Shown: positions 18,778 through 28,537, counted from the stretch's first letter. The stretch: DNA of 64,000 nt from Hippea sp. KM1 (GCF_000526195.1 NZ_JAFP01000001.1:1252014-1316013), one strand, 5' to 3'. The notes: generated by a model not told the origin, from the sequence alone. Translations and numbers: made by a program.

Positions 18778-19493
18778 TGGGTTTTGTTGAGGATAAGAGG
18801 TTTTTAGAATTTTCAGCACGGTGTTTATTCTTTGACAGATTTGGGGGCGTAAGCCCCTCCCCTTTTGATTCATTAAATTTTAGTTTTACCGTCGGCGATA
18901 AGAAAGAAAATGTAAAAAGCAATATAGAGATTGCCCAAAAAACTACAGGTGCAAAAGAGATAGCCTTCATAAATCAGATACACTCAAAAGATATTGTTAA
19001 ATTCGACGGCAAAAACCACGATGCAGACGGTATATTCACAGACAAAGTTGGGGTGTTTTTAGCCATAAGGTTTGCAGACTGCCTCCCCATAGTTTTAATG
19101 GACACAAAAAGAAGGGTTGTGATGGCTATACATGCGGGTTGGCGTGGCAGTTATTTAGGTATATCAAGGAATGCGGTCGACATACTCAAAAGAAAAGGGT
19201 CGGATCCAAAAGATATCATCGTCTCCATAGGGCCGCATATCTGTGGGAATTGCTATGAGATCAAAAGCGATGTGGCCTATAGGTTCGACAGAAAGTTCAT
19301 AAAATCGAAGAACGGCAAACTGTATCTGGATCTTTCTTTGGTGAACATCGAACAGTTAACACAATCCGGCATACCCAACAAAAATATAGAGGATCTAAAT
19401 ATCTGCACGATGGAAAACGAATCGTTCTTTTCATACAGAAGGGACAAAACAACGGGCAGAAATGCAGGCGGCGTGATGCTTCTGAATCGGTAA
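18777..19493 (+). CDS. pgeF: YfiH/PgeF-family (LACC1-like) multicopper-fold purine nucleoside enzyme
   Basis: A 238-residue member of the YfiH/DUF152 family, annotated as polyphenol oxidase, purine nucleoside phosphorylase/deaminase or peptidoglycan-editing factor. Metal-site residues are visible in RFADCLPIVL, VMAIHAGWRGSYLGI and SIGPHICGNCYEI. Its start overlaps the serS stop (TAATG). It ends a five-gene operon; I see no terminator after it. Confidence 0.88.
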
Positions 19494-19520
19494 ATTCTAT
19501 CCCCTGCGGCATTATTTTTG

Positions 19521-19548
19521 TTGACAATAACTAAGTATGTTATAGAAT
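19521..19548 (+). promoter_or_regulatory. Candidate sigma-70 promoter for the Uma2/MNT cluster
   Basis: A perfect TTGACA at 19521-19526 is followed after 16 bases by TAGAAT (19543-19548). Downstream, ATGGTT (19559-19564) and AACCAT (19586-19591) form an inverted repeat in the leader of the Uma2 gene. Confidence 0.5.
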
Positions 19549-19609
19549 TTAAGTAAGGATGGTTAAAACCGTAAGGAAACTTAAGAACCATTTTACAGGA
19601 AGCAGATAA

Positions 19610-20197
19610 ATGGAATTAGCAAAGAAGGAAAAGAAGAGATACACATACAGCGATTATATTGGTTGGCCCGATGATGAGAGGTGGGAGATCATCGACGGTG
19701 TTGCTTACAACATGAGCCCTGCGCCGAAGGTGAAGCATCAAAGAATAAGCTGGAACATAGGAGAAGCCTTTGTTAGGGTAAAAGAGAAACTCAAAGGGTG
19801 TATGCCGTTTAGTGCACCGACAGATGTTGTTTTGGATGAGTTCAATGTTGTTCAGCCTGACATATTCGTTGTTTGTGATAAAAACAAAATTACAGAAGAC
19901 AACATCAAAGGCGTGCCGGATTTGGTTATTGAGATCACATCAAGATCAACGGAACTAAAGGATAAAAGGGAGAAGCTGTTTTTGTATGAAAGGTTCGGCG
20001 TTAAAGAATATATCATTGTTTTTCCCGAGCGTGAGTATGTTGAGCGCTATGTGCTTCAAAATGGAAGATACATGGCTCCTGAGATTTTTAACTGGGATGA
20101 GGCGCTGAGACTAAAGACATTTGATATTGAGATAAATCTGTGGGAGATATTCGAAAAGGAATTGCCCAATGAAGAAGAAAATAAAGATGGATCGTGA
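19610..20197 (+). CDS. Uma2-family (DUF820) PD-(D/E)XK-like protein, copy 1
   Basis: A 195-residue DUF820/Uma2 protein. The family has a restriction-endonuclease fold; putative active-site residues are the D of QPDIFVV, the E of VIEI and the lysine of FGVKEYIIVFP. The usual SPST after the E is SRST here. It is very similar to the copy at 20588 in its first and last thirds (WPDDERWEIIDGVAYNMSPAP in both). Biological role of the family is poorly known; the copies are often in accessory DNA. Confidence 0.8.
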   Translation: MELAKKEKKRYTYSDYIGWPDDERWEIIDGVAYNMSPAPKVKHQRISWNIGEAFVRVKEKLKGCMPFSAPTDVVLDEFNVVQPDIFVVCDKNKITEDNIKGVPDLVIEITSRSTELKDKREKLFLYERFGVKEYIIVFPEREYVERYVLQNGRYMAPEIFNWDEALRLKTFDIEINLWEIFEKELPNEEENKDGS

Positions 20198-20576
20198 TAA
20201 AAAGGAAGAGATAATAGGCAGGATAAAAGATTATTTGGACAAAAGAAAAGAGGTGCTGTTTGCGTATATTTTTGGGTCTTTTGTGAGGAGTGATGAATTT
20301 TCCGATATTGATATAGCCTTGTATGTTGATGGTGATTTCTCGCTGAGGTATGAATTTGAGATAGAGGACGACCTTGAGGCTATGTTAAAAATACCCGTTG
20401 ATGTTAGGATCATTAACAAAGCCCCCGTGTCGTTTTCATACGGTGTACTAAAAGACGGGCTATTGATCAAAGACAATGACATCAGAAGCGACTTTCAGGT
20501 GATGAAATTTAAGGAATACATGGATTATGTGCATTTAAGGGATACATACATAAGGGATAGGGATGTAGCAAGATAG
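20187..20576 (+). CDS. MNT-family minimal nucleotidyltransferase
   Basis: A small pol-beta-type nucleotidyltransferase with FGSFVRSDEFSDIDIALYV, the GS-x(n)-DxD active site. Such proteins usually pair with a HEPN protein as MntA/HepT-type toxin-antitoxin modules, but no HEPN gene follows; instead it lies between two Uma2 genes. The frame can start at 20169, inside the end of the first Uma2 gene; the ATG at 20187 (MDRDKKEEIIGRIK) is a reasonable start. About 129 residues. Confidence 0.75.
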   Translation: MDRDKKEEIIGRIKDYLDKRKEVLFAYIFGSFVRSDEFSDIDIALYVDGDFSLRYEFEIEDDLEAMLKIPVDVRIINKAPVSFSYGVLKDGLLIKDNDIRSDFQVMKFKEYMDYVHLRDTYIRDRDVAR

Positions 20577-20587
20577 GAGGTAATATA

Positions 20588-21193
20588 ATGGCTATAACGG
20601 CCAAGAGAATGGATAGAAAATATACATACGAGGACTATAAAAACTGGCCCGATGACGAGAGGTGGGAGATTATCGACGGTGTGGCATATAACATGAGCCC
20701 CGCACCCAAAGTGAAGCATCAAAAAATCTCAGGTAATTTGTACTTTGAATTAAAAAAGGCGCTTAGGGATAAAAAATCTCATTGCGATCTATTCAGTGCA
20801 CCGACGGATGTTGTGCTGGATGAGACCAGTGTAGTCCAACCAGATATATTTGTTGTTTGTGATAAAAACAAGATCACAGAAGACAACATCAAAGGCGCAC
20901 CTGACTTGATTATTGAGATTGTCTCGCCCTCAACGGCATACAAGGATACGAAGATAAAAAAGGATCTGTATGAAAAATTCGGTGTCAAAGAGTATATCAT
21001 TGTTTTTCCTGATCTCTTCCTTGTTGAGCGGTATGTTTTAAAGGATGGATCTTACGGCGTGCCTGAACGGTTCAACTGGGATGAGACATTAAAGCTTAAT
21101 ACTTTTGACATTGAGATAAATCTGTGGGAAGTGTTTGAGAGGGAACTGCCGAAAGAGGAAAAATATGAAGATGCAAAAAAGTTAGAGTATTAA
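20588..21193 (+). CDS. Uma2-family (DUF820) PD-(D/E)XK-like protein, copy 2
   Basis: A 201-residue paralogue of the gene at 19610, with the canonical IEIVSPST motif intact plus QPDIFVV and FGVKEYIIVFP. The sequences agree closely in two blocks and diverge between about residues 45 and 65, which fits a local duplication followed by drift. AGGAGG lies ahead of the ATG. The stop codon is one base from the mshQ start, so the two may be co-transcribed. Confidence 0.8.
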   Translation: MAITAKRMDRKYTYEDYKNWPDDERWEIIDGVAYNMSPAPKVKHQKISGNLYFELKKALRDKKSHCDLFSAPTDVVLDETSVVQPDIFVVCDKNKITEDNIKGAPDLIIEIVSPSTAYKDTKIKKDLYEKFGVKEYIIVFPDLFLVERYVLKDGSYGVPERFNWDETLKLNTFDIEINLWEVFERELPKEEKYEDAKKLEY

Positions 21194-21194
21194 C

Positions 21195-24100
21195 ATGAGA
21201 AAGGGTTTGTTCTTTTTGGTTTTTTTTATCTTGGTTTTTGGGTTTTTTTCAACTATTCAAGCAAAAACTTTGGTGGTTGATAATAGTTATTTGAGCTATT
21301 TACTTGGTTATTATTGTGAGAATGGCGACGAATATTATCATTCTATAAAAAGGGCTTTGGAAAACGCTGATAATGGAGATGTGATTAAAATTTGTGCTGG
21401 AAGTTACAATGAAAGCAACTTAGAAATAAACAAAAATATTACAATTGAAGGTTTGGGAACCTCTCCAGATGATGTGAAAGTTGAATATTGGAGTAAAAGT
21501 CCTATTTTTTATACAAGCGGATGGAGAAACGGGGTAGTTTTGGAGAATTTTTCTATAAGTCAAGAGAGAAATAATAGAACCGCTTTATCTATTGGTGAAG
21601 GTACGGGATTTTTGTTGAAAAATTTAAAAATAGTGTCAAAAGGCTACGGTTTAGTAGTAAATTCTCAAATACAAAATAGTACTTTAACAAATGTGTATAT
21701 TAATAGTTCGCAAATTGCTTTGGATGTTGAAAATTCTTACAATGGACTGTATTTAAGTAATTCCACTTTCATTTCAAAAAGAAATGATGCCGTTAATATT
21801 AATAATATTACAGGAGATTTTAGTGTAAAAGGTTGTGAATTTGAGGCAAAAAGAGGAGATGGAATCTGGATTAAAAATTCTAATTATATCGACATTGAAG
21901 ACTCTTATATTCATAATACAAAATATGAGGGATTTTATGTGGAAAAAAATCACGAGAAAATCGATATGGTGGGAAATTTAATAGAGAACCCCGGAAATTA
22001 CGGTGTTTACATAAATGATAGTTCTAATCCTGGAAAAATTAAAAACAATATTATAAAGGGTGCATCGGTGGAAGGGCTTTACTTGTTATCTCAGAAAAAG
22101 TGGAGAGGATATCAAGTAATTAATAACTGTTTTGAGAATGGAAATGGTAAAAACGTTTTTAATAGAGATAGAAATGCTGATTTCAATGAAAATTACTATA
22201 ATGATTGGAGTGGAAGTGGCGCATATGAAATTCCAGATGTTCCTGTTTATGACTATCACCCTTTAAGTTCGTGTCCTTTCAGCAGTATTCCAAAACCTAT
22301 AATTGACTATCATATGGATGAATGTAAATGGGACAATGATAGCTCCACATACGAAATTAAGAATTATGGATCGTTGGAGAGCGATTACAATGCCACAGCA
22401 CTTAACGGTGCAAACACCATTGCCAATGGGGAAATTTGCAGGGGTGGTGATATTGTTAGTTCAAATACAGAAGATAAAGCGTTAAGGCTTAAAAGTGATT
22501 ATCTTTTACCTACTAAATATACTTTAAATGTGTGGATTAAATTTCCTTTAAATACTGAAGATCATAAAATTTTTACATATGGATTTTTTTGGAATAGAAC
22601 AAATGTAAAATATTTTAATATTGCAGATAGAAAGGGTGGTAATAGAGATTTTATTTATTTTACACAAAATCTTAATAATAATTCGTGGACTTTAGATGTA
22701 GATGATGATAATGAAGGAGATAGTTATAATTTTAATCCTCAAAAATTCAGCGGTTGGCATATGCTTACATTTGTGATCAACAATAGAGGAACCAAATTTT
22801 ATTTAGATGGAAAAGAGGAATATACTTTCTCTACACATCCAAATACCGGTTATTTAGGACTTCTATTTAATAGTGATTATGGCGGAAATACTGATGAACC
22901 AAATGGTCAATCAATTGGGACTGATGTTGATGAATTTGAACTTTACAACACAGCACTTACTGCAAATCAAATTCGGCAAATTTACAACAACGAAAATGCG
23001 GGTAAAAATTACAATGGCACCACAAGAACCTGCCCCGTCTGCATGGCCATTGACCACTACGAAATCTGGCATTATCCCACAAATTTGACATGCCAGCCTG
23101 CACCTTTGGAAATTAAAGCTTGCGCAAATGATAATTGTTCTCGGTTATACACAGACAACGTTACACTTACACTTGATTATGATAGTGAAAGTAAAGAAAT
23201 AAGCTTTTCTGGCGGTGAGTATAACACAACAATCAGTTACACTCAAGCAGGAACAATAACTCTATCAACATCTAATGAAAGCCCCACTCCCTCAAGTCCC
23301 ACGATTTGTAACATATTCAATTCAAGTTCTACATCATGCGATATAACCTTCAAAGATACAGGTTTCGTTTTCAAGACTCCGACAAACTCTGATTATGTGG
23401 TAAACAATATTCTATCCTGCTCTGTTAAACCCATTGAGATAGATGCGGTTCAAAAGGACAATGTGACAAACAAATGCACGAATATGTCTGTATTTAATGG
23501 TGATGTAACGCTAAATATGTATGGAAGGTATGTTACTCCTTCAGCAAATCCTTATGGCACAAAGGTAATGATCAATGACGCATCTGTTGAAACTGTTGAT
23601 TATAATTCTACAGCAACAGGGACGAGCTTAACACTCCATTTTGACAACGGCACTGCACAATTTAATTTATCTTACCCTGATGCTGGAAGTATTGAAGTAG
23701 GAGCAATTTATGACAAAAATGGACTTAAAGTTAGTGGTGAATCCAATCCGTTTGTTGTAAAACCCGAGAGGTTTGCTTTTGGTAACTTAAGCAGTCCAGC
23801 AGATAATTCCACCTGCTCCACAGACTCTTGCTGGGCAAACATTGGTGTGTTTAAGAAAGCTGGGGAAATATTTAATTTTGATGTAAAAGCTGTATGTGAT
23901 AACGGCACTGTCACACCGAATTATTATCCGATAAATCAAAATGGCGACAACTCAACCGTTAACCTGGCTGCTTTTATGGTTGCACCTGACAACGGAACGG
24001 ACGTTACAAACAAGCTAAGTAAAACGACAATTGACGCAAGCGAGTTTAATGGAGGTGTGGCTAAAGTTAAAGAGAGCTTCGGTGAGATTGGGGTGATAGA

Positions 24101-25022
24101 TTTAAAAGCTGTAGACAACAACTATTTAGGTGCGGGTTCTATCGGTGTTGATAAAAAGGTTGGGCGCTTTATACCACATCACTTTGTTATAGACAATATT
24201 ACAAATGGCACGCTCAAAGAGCAATGTAACACATTCAACTATATTGGTCAGACTACAACTTATGATGCCAAACCATTTTTTTATGTTATAGCTGAGAACA
24301 AGGACAATCAAACTACTTTAAACTACAAAGGTTATTTCTTCAAACTAAAAGCCTCAGACATTGGAATAACAAAACCCCAGCATGACGACAACAAAACGCA
24401 GGTCAGCATAGAGATAGAACGGGCAACACCTGATTTTAAAAAAGGAAACGGTGTCGGAACATACACCTTCGGAAATGATAATATTACCTATGTAAAAGAT
24501 AACAATTCAAAAATTGCTCCGTTTTCACCGGAATTTCACTTTAGTATCGACAATGTAACTGATTCGGATAATGTCACATGTCCAGACTGTCCAGACAATA
24601 TTACTGTTACTGGCACTTTGATGAAATATGGAAGATTAAAAATCTTCAACAACTATGGTCCAGGAAATGAAAAACTAATATTGAAGGTTCAAACTCAATA
24701 TTGGAATGGTGCCCAATGGGAGTTGAACGGGGATGATGTATGTACGGTCTTGGATAGCAGCGATTTTGTGCTTGATAATTTTACAGGTAATCTTTCAGAT
24801 AATGACACTTCTGTTAGCTCTGTAAATGAGATAGATGCAGGAGAAGGTGGCCTGACTCTCTCACCACCCGGTTTAGACAAATACGGCAGTATAGATGTGG
24901 ATCTGAGCAACAGCGCCATTTTTTACAACTGGCTTTACGACAACGACACAAAAGGCACGGCATTCTTTGGTATATACCGCGGTAGGGATAGGGTTATCGA
25001 ATGGAAAGAGGTGGCACCATGA
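21195..25022 (+). CDS. mshQ: MshQ-like surface protein: beta-helix, LamG-like and DUF6701 domains
   Basis: A 1275-residue exported protein. A Sec signal peptide (residues 1-23, ending IQAK) leads into a right-handed beta-helix region (about 45-345), a LamG/concanavalin-like domain (about 370-610) and a long DUF6701-type region with many cysteines (about 630-1275), as in MshQ of MSHA pilus loci. The first half is clearly more AT-rich than the rest. The region after residue 370 has about 20 Asp-Asn-x-Ser/Thr sites. No ribosome site is seen before the ATG; coupling to the Uma2 stop is likely. Function is probably as pilus-associated adhesin or tip component, by inference. Confidence 0.75.
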   Translation: MRKGLFFLVFFILVFGFFSTIQAKTLVVDNSYLSYLLGYYCENGDEYYHSIKRALENADNGDVIKICAGSYNESNLEINKNITIEGLGTSPDDVKVEYWSKSPIFYTSGWRNGVVLENFSISQERNNRTALSIGEGTGFLLKNLKIVSKGYGLVVNSQIQNSTLTNVYINSSQIALDVENSYNGLYLSNSTFISKRNDAVNINNITGDFSVKGCEFEAKRGDGIWIKNSNYIDIEDSYIHNTKYEGFYVEKNHEKIDMVGNLIENPGNYGVYINDSSNPGKIKNNIIKGASVEGLYLLSQKKWRGYQVINNCFENGNGKNVFNRDRNADFNENYYNDWSGSGAYEIPDVPVYDYHPLSSCPFSSIPKPIIDYHMDECKWDNDSSTYEIKNYGSLESDYNATALNGANTIANGEICRGGDIVSSNTEDKALRLKSDYLLPTKYTLNVWIKFPLNTEDHKIFTYGFFWNRTNVKYFNIADRKGGNRDFIYFTQNLNNNSWTLDVDDDNEGDSYNFNPQKFSGWHMLTFVINNRGTKFYLDGKEEYTFSTHPNTGYLGLLFNSDYGGNTDEPNGQSIGTDVDEFELYNTALTANQIRQIYNNENAGKNYNGTTRTCPVCMAIDHYEIWHYPTNLTCQPAPLEIKACANDNCSRLYTDNVTLTLDYDSESKEISFSGGEYNTTISYTQAGTITLSTSNESPTPSSPTICNIFNSSSTSCDITFKDTGFVFKTPTNSDYVVNNILSCSVKPIEIDAVQKDNVTNKCTNMSVFNGDVTLNMYGRYVTPSANPYGTKVMINDASVETVDYNSTATGTSLTLHFDNGTAQFNLSYPDAGSIEVGAIYDKNGLKVSGESNPFVVKPERFAFGNLSSPADNSTCSTDSCWANIGVFKKAGEIFNFDVKAVCDNGTVTPNYYPINQNGDNSTVNLAAFMVAPDNGTDVTNKLSKTTIDASEFNGGVAKVKESFGEIGVIDLKAVDNNYLGAGSIGVDKKVGRFIPHHFVIDNITNGTLKEQCNTFNYIGQTTTYDAKPFFYVIAENKDNQTTLNYKGYFFKLKASDIGITKPQHDDNKTQVSIEIERATPDFKKGNGVGTYTFGNDNITYVKDNNSKIAPFSPEFHFSIDNVTDSDNVTCPDCPDNITVTGTLMKYGRLKIFNNYGPGNEKLILKVQTQYWNGAQWELNGDDVCTVLDSSDFVLDNFTGNLSDNDTSVSSVNEIDAGEGGLTLSPPGLDKYGSIDVDLSNSAIFYNWLYDNDTKGTAFFGIYRGRDRVIEWKEVAP

Positions 25023-25041
25023 GTAAATTTGAGGTGTGTTT

Positions 25042-26721
25042 ATGGCAAAATTAAAAAAGATTAGGATTGGGGATTTATTAAAAGAAAAGGGCTATATAAC
25101 AGAAGCCCAGCTAAAGGTTGCTCTAAATGAGGCCAAGAACAAGGGCAAAAAGCTCGGTGAGATGCTTATTGAACTTGGTTATGTTGATGAGCAGACGATA
25201 ACCGATGTTTTGGCTGAGCAGCTAGGAATAGAAAAAACCACACTAAAGGATATAAGGTTTGAAAAACCGCTTAAGGAAGCGTTGCCCGAGAAGCTCGCCA
25301 GAAGGTTTAAGGTTGTTCCTGTGGACTTTAATGATAAAGAGATAACCATTGCCACAAATGACCCGACGGACATCTTTGCCCTGGATGAAATCAGCAGGAT
25401 AACGCACAAAGAGGTTATACCAACTGTAATGTCGAAGGAAGAGCTCTTCAGTGCCCTTGAGAAGATTTACGGAACTGAGGATAGGCTTTACAAAATCGTG
25501 GATGATGTCGAAAAGAAGATAACCTCAAGTGGAAGTGATGAGGATGTTTTAAGGAGTTTGGCAGAGGATGCCTCGGTCGTTAATCTTGTTGATGGAATTA
25601 TCGCCAAGGCCTTGGCCGAGAAGGCAAGCGATATACACATTGAACCGGATGAGGATATCTTAAGGGTTAGATACAGAATTGATGGAATACTGCATGAGGT
25701 TCTAAGCCTTAGTAAGGTGCTTCACCCTGCCATTGTTTCAAGGATCAAGATAATGGCCAATATGAATATAGCCGAAAAGAGAATTCCTCAGGATGGCAGA
25801 TTTAAGATAAAAAGGAATTTTAAGGATGTGGATTTCAGGGTTTCCACTCTGCCAACAAATTACGGTGAAAAGGTGGTTTTGAGGATTTTAGATAGGGAAA
25901 AAGCTTTACTTGATTTAAGAAATATCGGCATGGATGATTACAATTTGAGTGTTTATGAGGAGATGATATCGAGGCCTTACGGGATTATTTTAATCTCTGG
26001 TCCAACGGGTTCGGGAAAAACAACCACGCTGTATGCAACACTGAACAAGCTCAACACGCCTGAAAAGAACATAATCACCGTTGAGGATCCGATTGAATAC
26101 AACTTTAAGCTGATAAATCAGGTCAATGTGGATGAGGCGGCTGGTCTAACTTTTGCTAATGCTTTGAGGAGCATCTTAAGGCAAGACCCTGACATTATCA
26201 TGATCGGCGAGATCAGGGATAAGGAGACGGCTGAGATTGCCATTCAGGCATCGCTGACGGGGCATTTGGTTTTATCGACTATACACACAAACGACGCCGC
26301 ATCAAGTGCTGTGAGACTTGTTGAGATGGGCATTGAGAACTATCTTGTCTCGACATCTTTGATTGGTGTTGTGGGCCAAAGATTGGTTAGAAAGATTTGC
26401 CCATACTGCAAGGTTGAGTATAAACCGGAAAAAGAGCTTATCGAAAGATTGGGTCTGGATGAAGATATTGTTTTGTATAAAGGCGAGGGGTGCGAGAAGT
26501 GCAAGTTTAGTGGCTATCAAGGCAGGATCGGCATCTATGAAGTGATGAAGATAGACAGGGACATAAGGAGTCTGATAAACAAAAACGCCTCTATTGATGA
26601 AATCAGGCAGAAGGCTAAAGAGAACGGCATGAAGTTTATGAGGGAAAGTGGACTCGAGCTTGTAAAGAAGGGCATTACAACGCTTGAAGAGGTATTAAGG
26701 GCAACGATTGTTAAGGAATAA
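25042..26721 (+). CDS. mshE: MSHA-type pilus assembly ATPase (GspE/PilB family)
   Basis: Powers pilin assembly at the inner membrane. The N-terminal MshEN-type domain (IRIGDLLKEKGYITEAQL and KLGEMLIELGYVDEQTI) is the kind that binds cyclic-di-GMP in MshE. The ATPase core has Walker A GPTGSGKTTT (about residue 320), Walker B DIIMIGEIRD and the Asp box before it; a tetracysteine zinc site follows (CPYC, CEKC). The frame opens at 25036 (GTG), but the ATG at 25042 fits the GAGGTG ribosome site better. Confidence 0.88.
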   Translation: MAKLKKIRIGDLLKEKGYITEAQLKVALNEAKNKGKKLGEMLIELGYVDEQTITDVLAEQLGIEKTTLKDIRFEKPLKEALPEKLARRFKVVPVDFNDKEITIATNDPTDIFALDEISRITHKEVIPTVMSKEELFSALEKIYGTEDRLYKIVDDVEKKITSSGSDEDVLRSLAEDASVVNLVDGIIAKALAEKASDIHIEPDEDILRVRYRIDGILHEVLSLSKVLHPAIVSRIKIMANMNIAEKRIPQDGRFKIKRNFKDVDFRVSTLPTNYGEKVVLRILDREKALLDLRNIGMDDYNLSVYEEMISRPYGIILISGPTGSGKTTTLYATLNKLNTPEKNIITVEDPIEYNFKLINQVNVDEAAGLTFANALRSILRQDPDIIMIGEIRDKETAEIAIQASLTGHLVLSTIHTNDAASSAVRLVEMGIENYLVSTSLIGVVGQRLVRKICPYCKVEYKPEKELIERLGLDEDIVLYKGEGCEKCKFSGYQGRIGIYEVMKIDRDIRSLINKNASIDEIRQKAKENGMKFMRESGLELVKKGITTLEEVLRATIVKE

Positions 26722-26737
26722 GGGTTTTGGATAAGAT

Positions 26738-27850
26738 ATGAAAAGACTGCCCATCGGTATTCAGACATTTAGAGAAATCATAGAAGATGGTTATATTTAC
26801 ATAGATAAAACAAAAGAAGCGTATGAGCTTATAACAGACTACAAATATGTTTTTTTATCAAGGCCGAGGCGATTTGGTAAAAGTCTCTTTTTAGATACGC
26901 TTAAGGAGATATTTGAAGGCAACAGGGAACTATTTAGGGGGCTTTTTATATACGAAAAGTACGATTTTAAGCGATTTCCTGTGATTAAGATTGATCTAAC
27001 GGGAGATTTTTCCTCTTTAGAAAGCACGATAGAAACAACAAGACACATCTTGAGAAAAAATGCAGAAAGGTTGGGTGTAAAATGCGATGCCACAAATCCA
27101 AGCATAATACTTGATCAGCTGATAAACGAAGCTTTTAAAAAACATAAGAACAAAGTGGTTGTGCTAATAGATGAGTACGACAAACCCATCTTGGATAATA
27201 TCAATAATTTGGATGTTGCCAAAAGGAATAGGAATTTTTTGAGGGGTATATATTCTCAGCTTAAATCGAACGATGAATTTTTAAGGTTCGTTTTTTTAAC
27301 AGGTATAACAAAATTTTCCAAAGCCTCGATTTTTAGCGGTTTGAATAATTTGGAGGATATATCCTTGAACCCTAACTTTGGCAGTGTTTGTGGTTATACG
27401 CAAGATAACTTAAAAAACGAGTTTGCTGAATACACAAAAGACTTGGATTTAGATAAAGTTAGCGAATGGTATAACGGATATTACTTCCTTAAAGATAAAA
27501 TTTATAATCCTTACGATGTTTTGAAGCTTTTGAAATACAAAAGGTTTGGAAACTATTGGTTTGAAAGCGGCAATCCATACTTTTTGATAGAGATGCTCAA
27601 GAGGAACAAATACTTCATACCCCAACTTGAGAACCTTACGGTAAGAGAAGAGCTTTTGAACAGCTTTGATGTTGAAAACTTAAAGCTTGAGGTTCTTTTG
27701 TATCAAACAGGCTATTTGACTATAGATAATGTTTCTGTTGGTTTGGATGGCGCATATAGGTATACGCTAAAGATTCCGAATAGGGAAGTCCAAATCTCGT
27801 TGAATAGGCTTATTAAAGACTTTGAGTGGGAGAAACTTGAGGGTTGGTGA
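26738..27850 (+). CDS. AAA-ATPase-like protein (DUF1703 family), lacking the C-terminal nuclease domain
   Basis: The N-terminal AAA domain is typical of the large AAA-ATPase/PD-(D/E)XK family: LPIGIQTFREI, YIDKT, SRPRRFGKSLFLDTL (Walker A variant) and VVLIDEYDKPI (Walker B). Members usually have over 500 residues with a nuclease-like C-terminal half; this one stops at 370, just after IPNREVQISL. The end overlaps the next gene by up to 29 bases, so a deletion or recombination junction near 27.8 kb is likely. It interrupts the pilus operon between mshE and mshA. Confidence 0.75.
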   Translation: MKRLPIGIQTFREIIEDGYIYIDKTKEAYELITDYKYVFLSRPRRFGKSLFLDTLKEIFEGNRELFRGLFIYEKYDFKRFPVIKIDLTGDFSSLESTIETTRHILRKNAERLGVKCDATNPSIILDQLINEAFKKHKNKVVVLIDEYDKPILDNINNLDVAKRNRNFLRGIYSQLKSNDEFLRFVFLTGITKFSKASIFSGLNNLEDISLNPNFGSVCGYTQDNLKNEFAEYTKDLDLDKVSEWYNGYYFLKDKIYNPYDVLKLLKYKRFGNYWFESGNPYFLIEMLKRNKYFIPQLENLTVREELLNSFDVENLKLEVLLYQTGYLTIDNVSVGLDGAYRYTLKIPNREVQISLNRLIKDFEWEKLEGW

Positions 27851-28157
27851 GATATTAGAGAATAGTTTTAATACAAAGATAAGCACGGTAGAGGAGCTTA
27901 AAGCTTTTTTAAAGGAATACTTTGAGACTGATGAGGTGGATCTGTTTTTGTTTGGTTCAAGGGCGAGGGGTGATGACAATAAGTTCTCGGATGTTGATTT
28001 GGGGATTTACAAAAAGAAGGATGTGGATTTGAAGATAAGCTTATTAAGGGAAATTTTAGAGAACTCCAATCTGCCGTTTAAGGTAGATATTGTTGTTTTG
28101 AATAACAATGAAAAGTTTAGGGATGTAGTGTCAAAAGAGGGTGTCAGGTGGATTTAG
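27822..28157 (+). CDS. MNT-family nucleotidyltransferase (HI0073/MntA-like)
   Basis: A minimal nucleotidyltransferase with FLFGSRARGDDNKFSDVDLGIY (GS-x10-DVD) and a third acidic residue in KVDIVVLNN. It forms a pair with the HEPN-type protein encoded next, overlapping it by 10 bases, as in MntA-HepT or HI0073/HI0074 modules, where the transferase can modify and silence the HEPN partner. The start is uncertain: the frame opens with TTG codons at 27822 and 27837 inside the end of the truncated ATPase gene. Confidence 0.78.
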   Translation: MSGRNLRVGEILENSFNTKISTVEELKAFLKEYFETDEVDLFLFGSRARGDDNKFSDVDLGIYKKKDVDLKISLLREILENSNLPFKVDIVVLNNNEKFRDVVSKEGVRWI

Positions 28158-28537
28158 AAGAGAGAAAGACAAGCTTTAAGAGAGCTTTTGATAGACTAAA
28201 AGAGGTGATTGAGAATACAAATAAGGAAAACGAAGACTATGAAGTTTATAGGGATTCTGCTATTCAAAGATTTGAAATCACAACCGAGGCGTTTTGGAAG
28301 TGTGTCAAGGTTTTTCTAAAGATAAGGGAAGGTGTTGTATGCAATTCTCCAAAGGGCTGTATGAGGGAGCTATTTTTGAATGGTTATGTTGATGAGAATG
28401 ACCTGGAGATTCTGCTTAATATGATTGATGATAGAAATTTGACATCTCACACTTACAATGAAGAGGTTGCAGAAGAGATTTTTCAAAGGTTGGGTGGTTA
28501 TGTGGAATTGCTGAAAAAATTGGGGGTGTGCTGGTAA
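28148..28537 (+). CDS. HEPN-type nucleotidyltransferase substrate-binding protein (HI0074-like)
   Basis: An all-helical protein of 129 residues in the HI0074/KNTase_C-type HEPN group. Visible family marks are QRFEITTEAFWKCVKVFL and the late RNLTSHTYNEE, close to the Rx4-6H pattern of HEPN ribonucleases. It starts at a GTG overlapping the transferase gene. A toxin-antitoxin role is inferred from pairing, not shown. Confidence 0.78.
   Translation: MDLEERKTSFKRAFDRLKEVIENTNKENEDYEVYRDSAIQRFEITTEAFWKCVKVFLKIREGVVCNSPKGCMRELFLNGYVDENDLEILLNMIDDRNLTSHTYNEEVAEEIFQRLGGYVELLKKLGVCW

Noticed and set aside
19559..19591. Inverted repeat ATGGTT/AACCAT as a transposon end
   Set aside because: The arms are only six bases, there is no transposase and no second copy; a leader hairpin is more likely.
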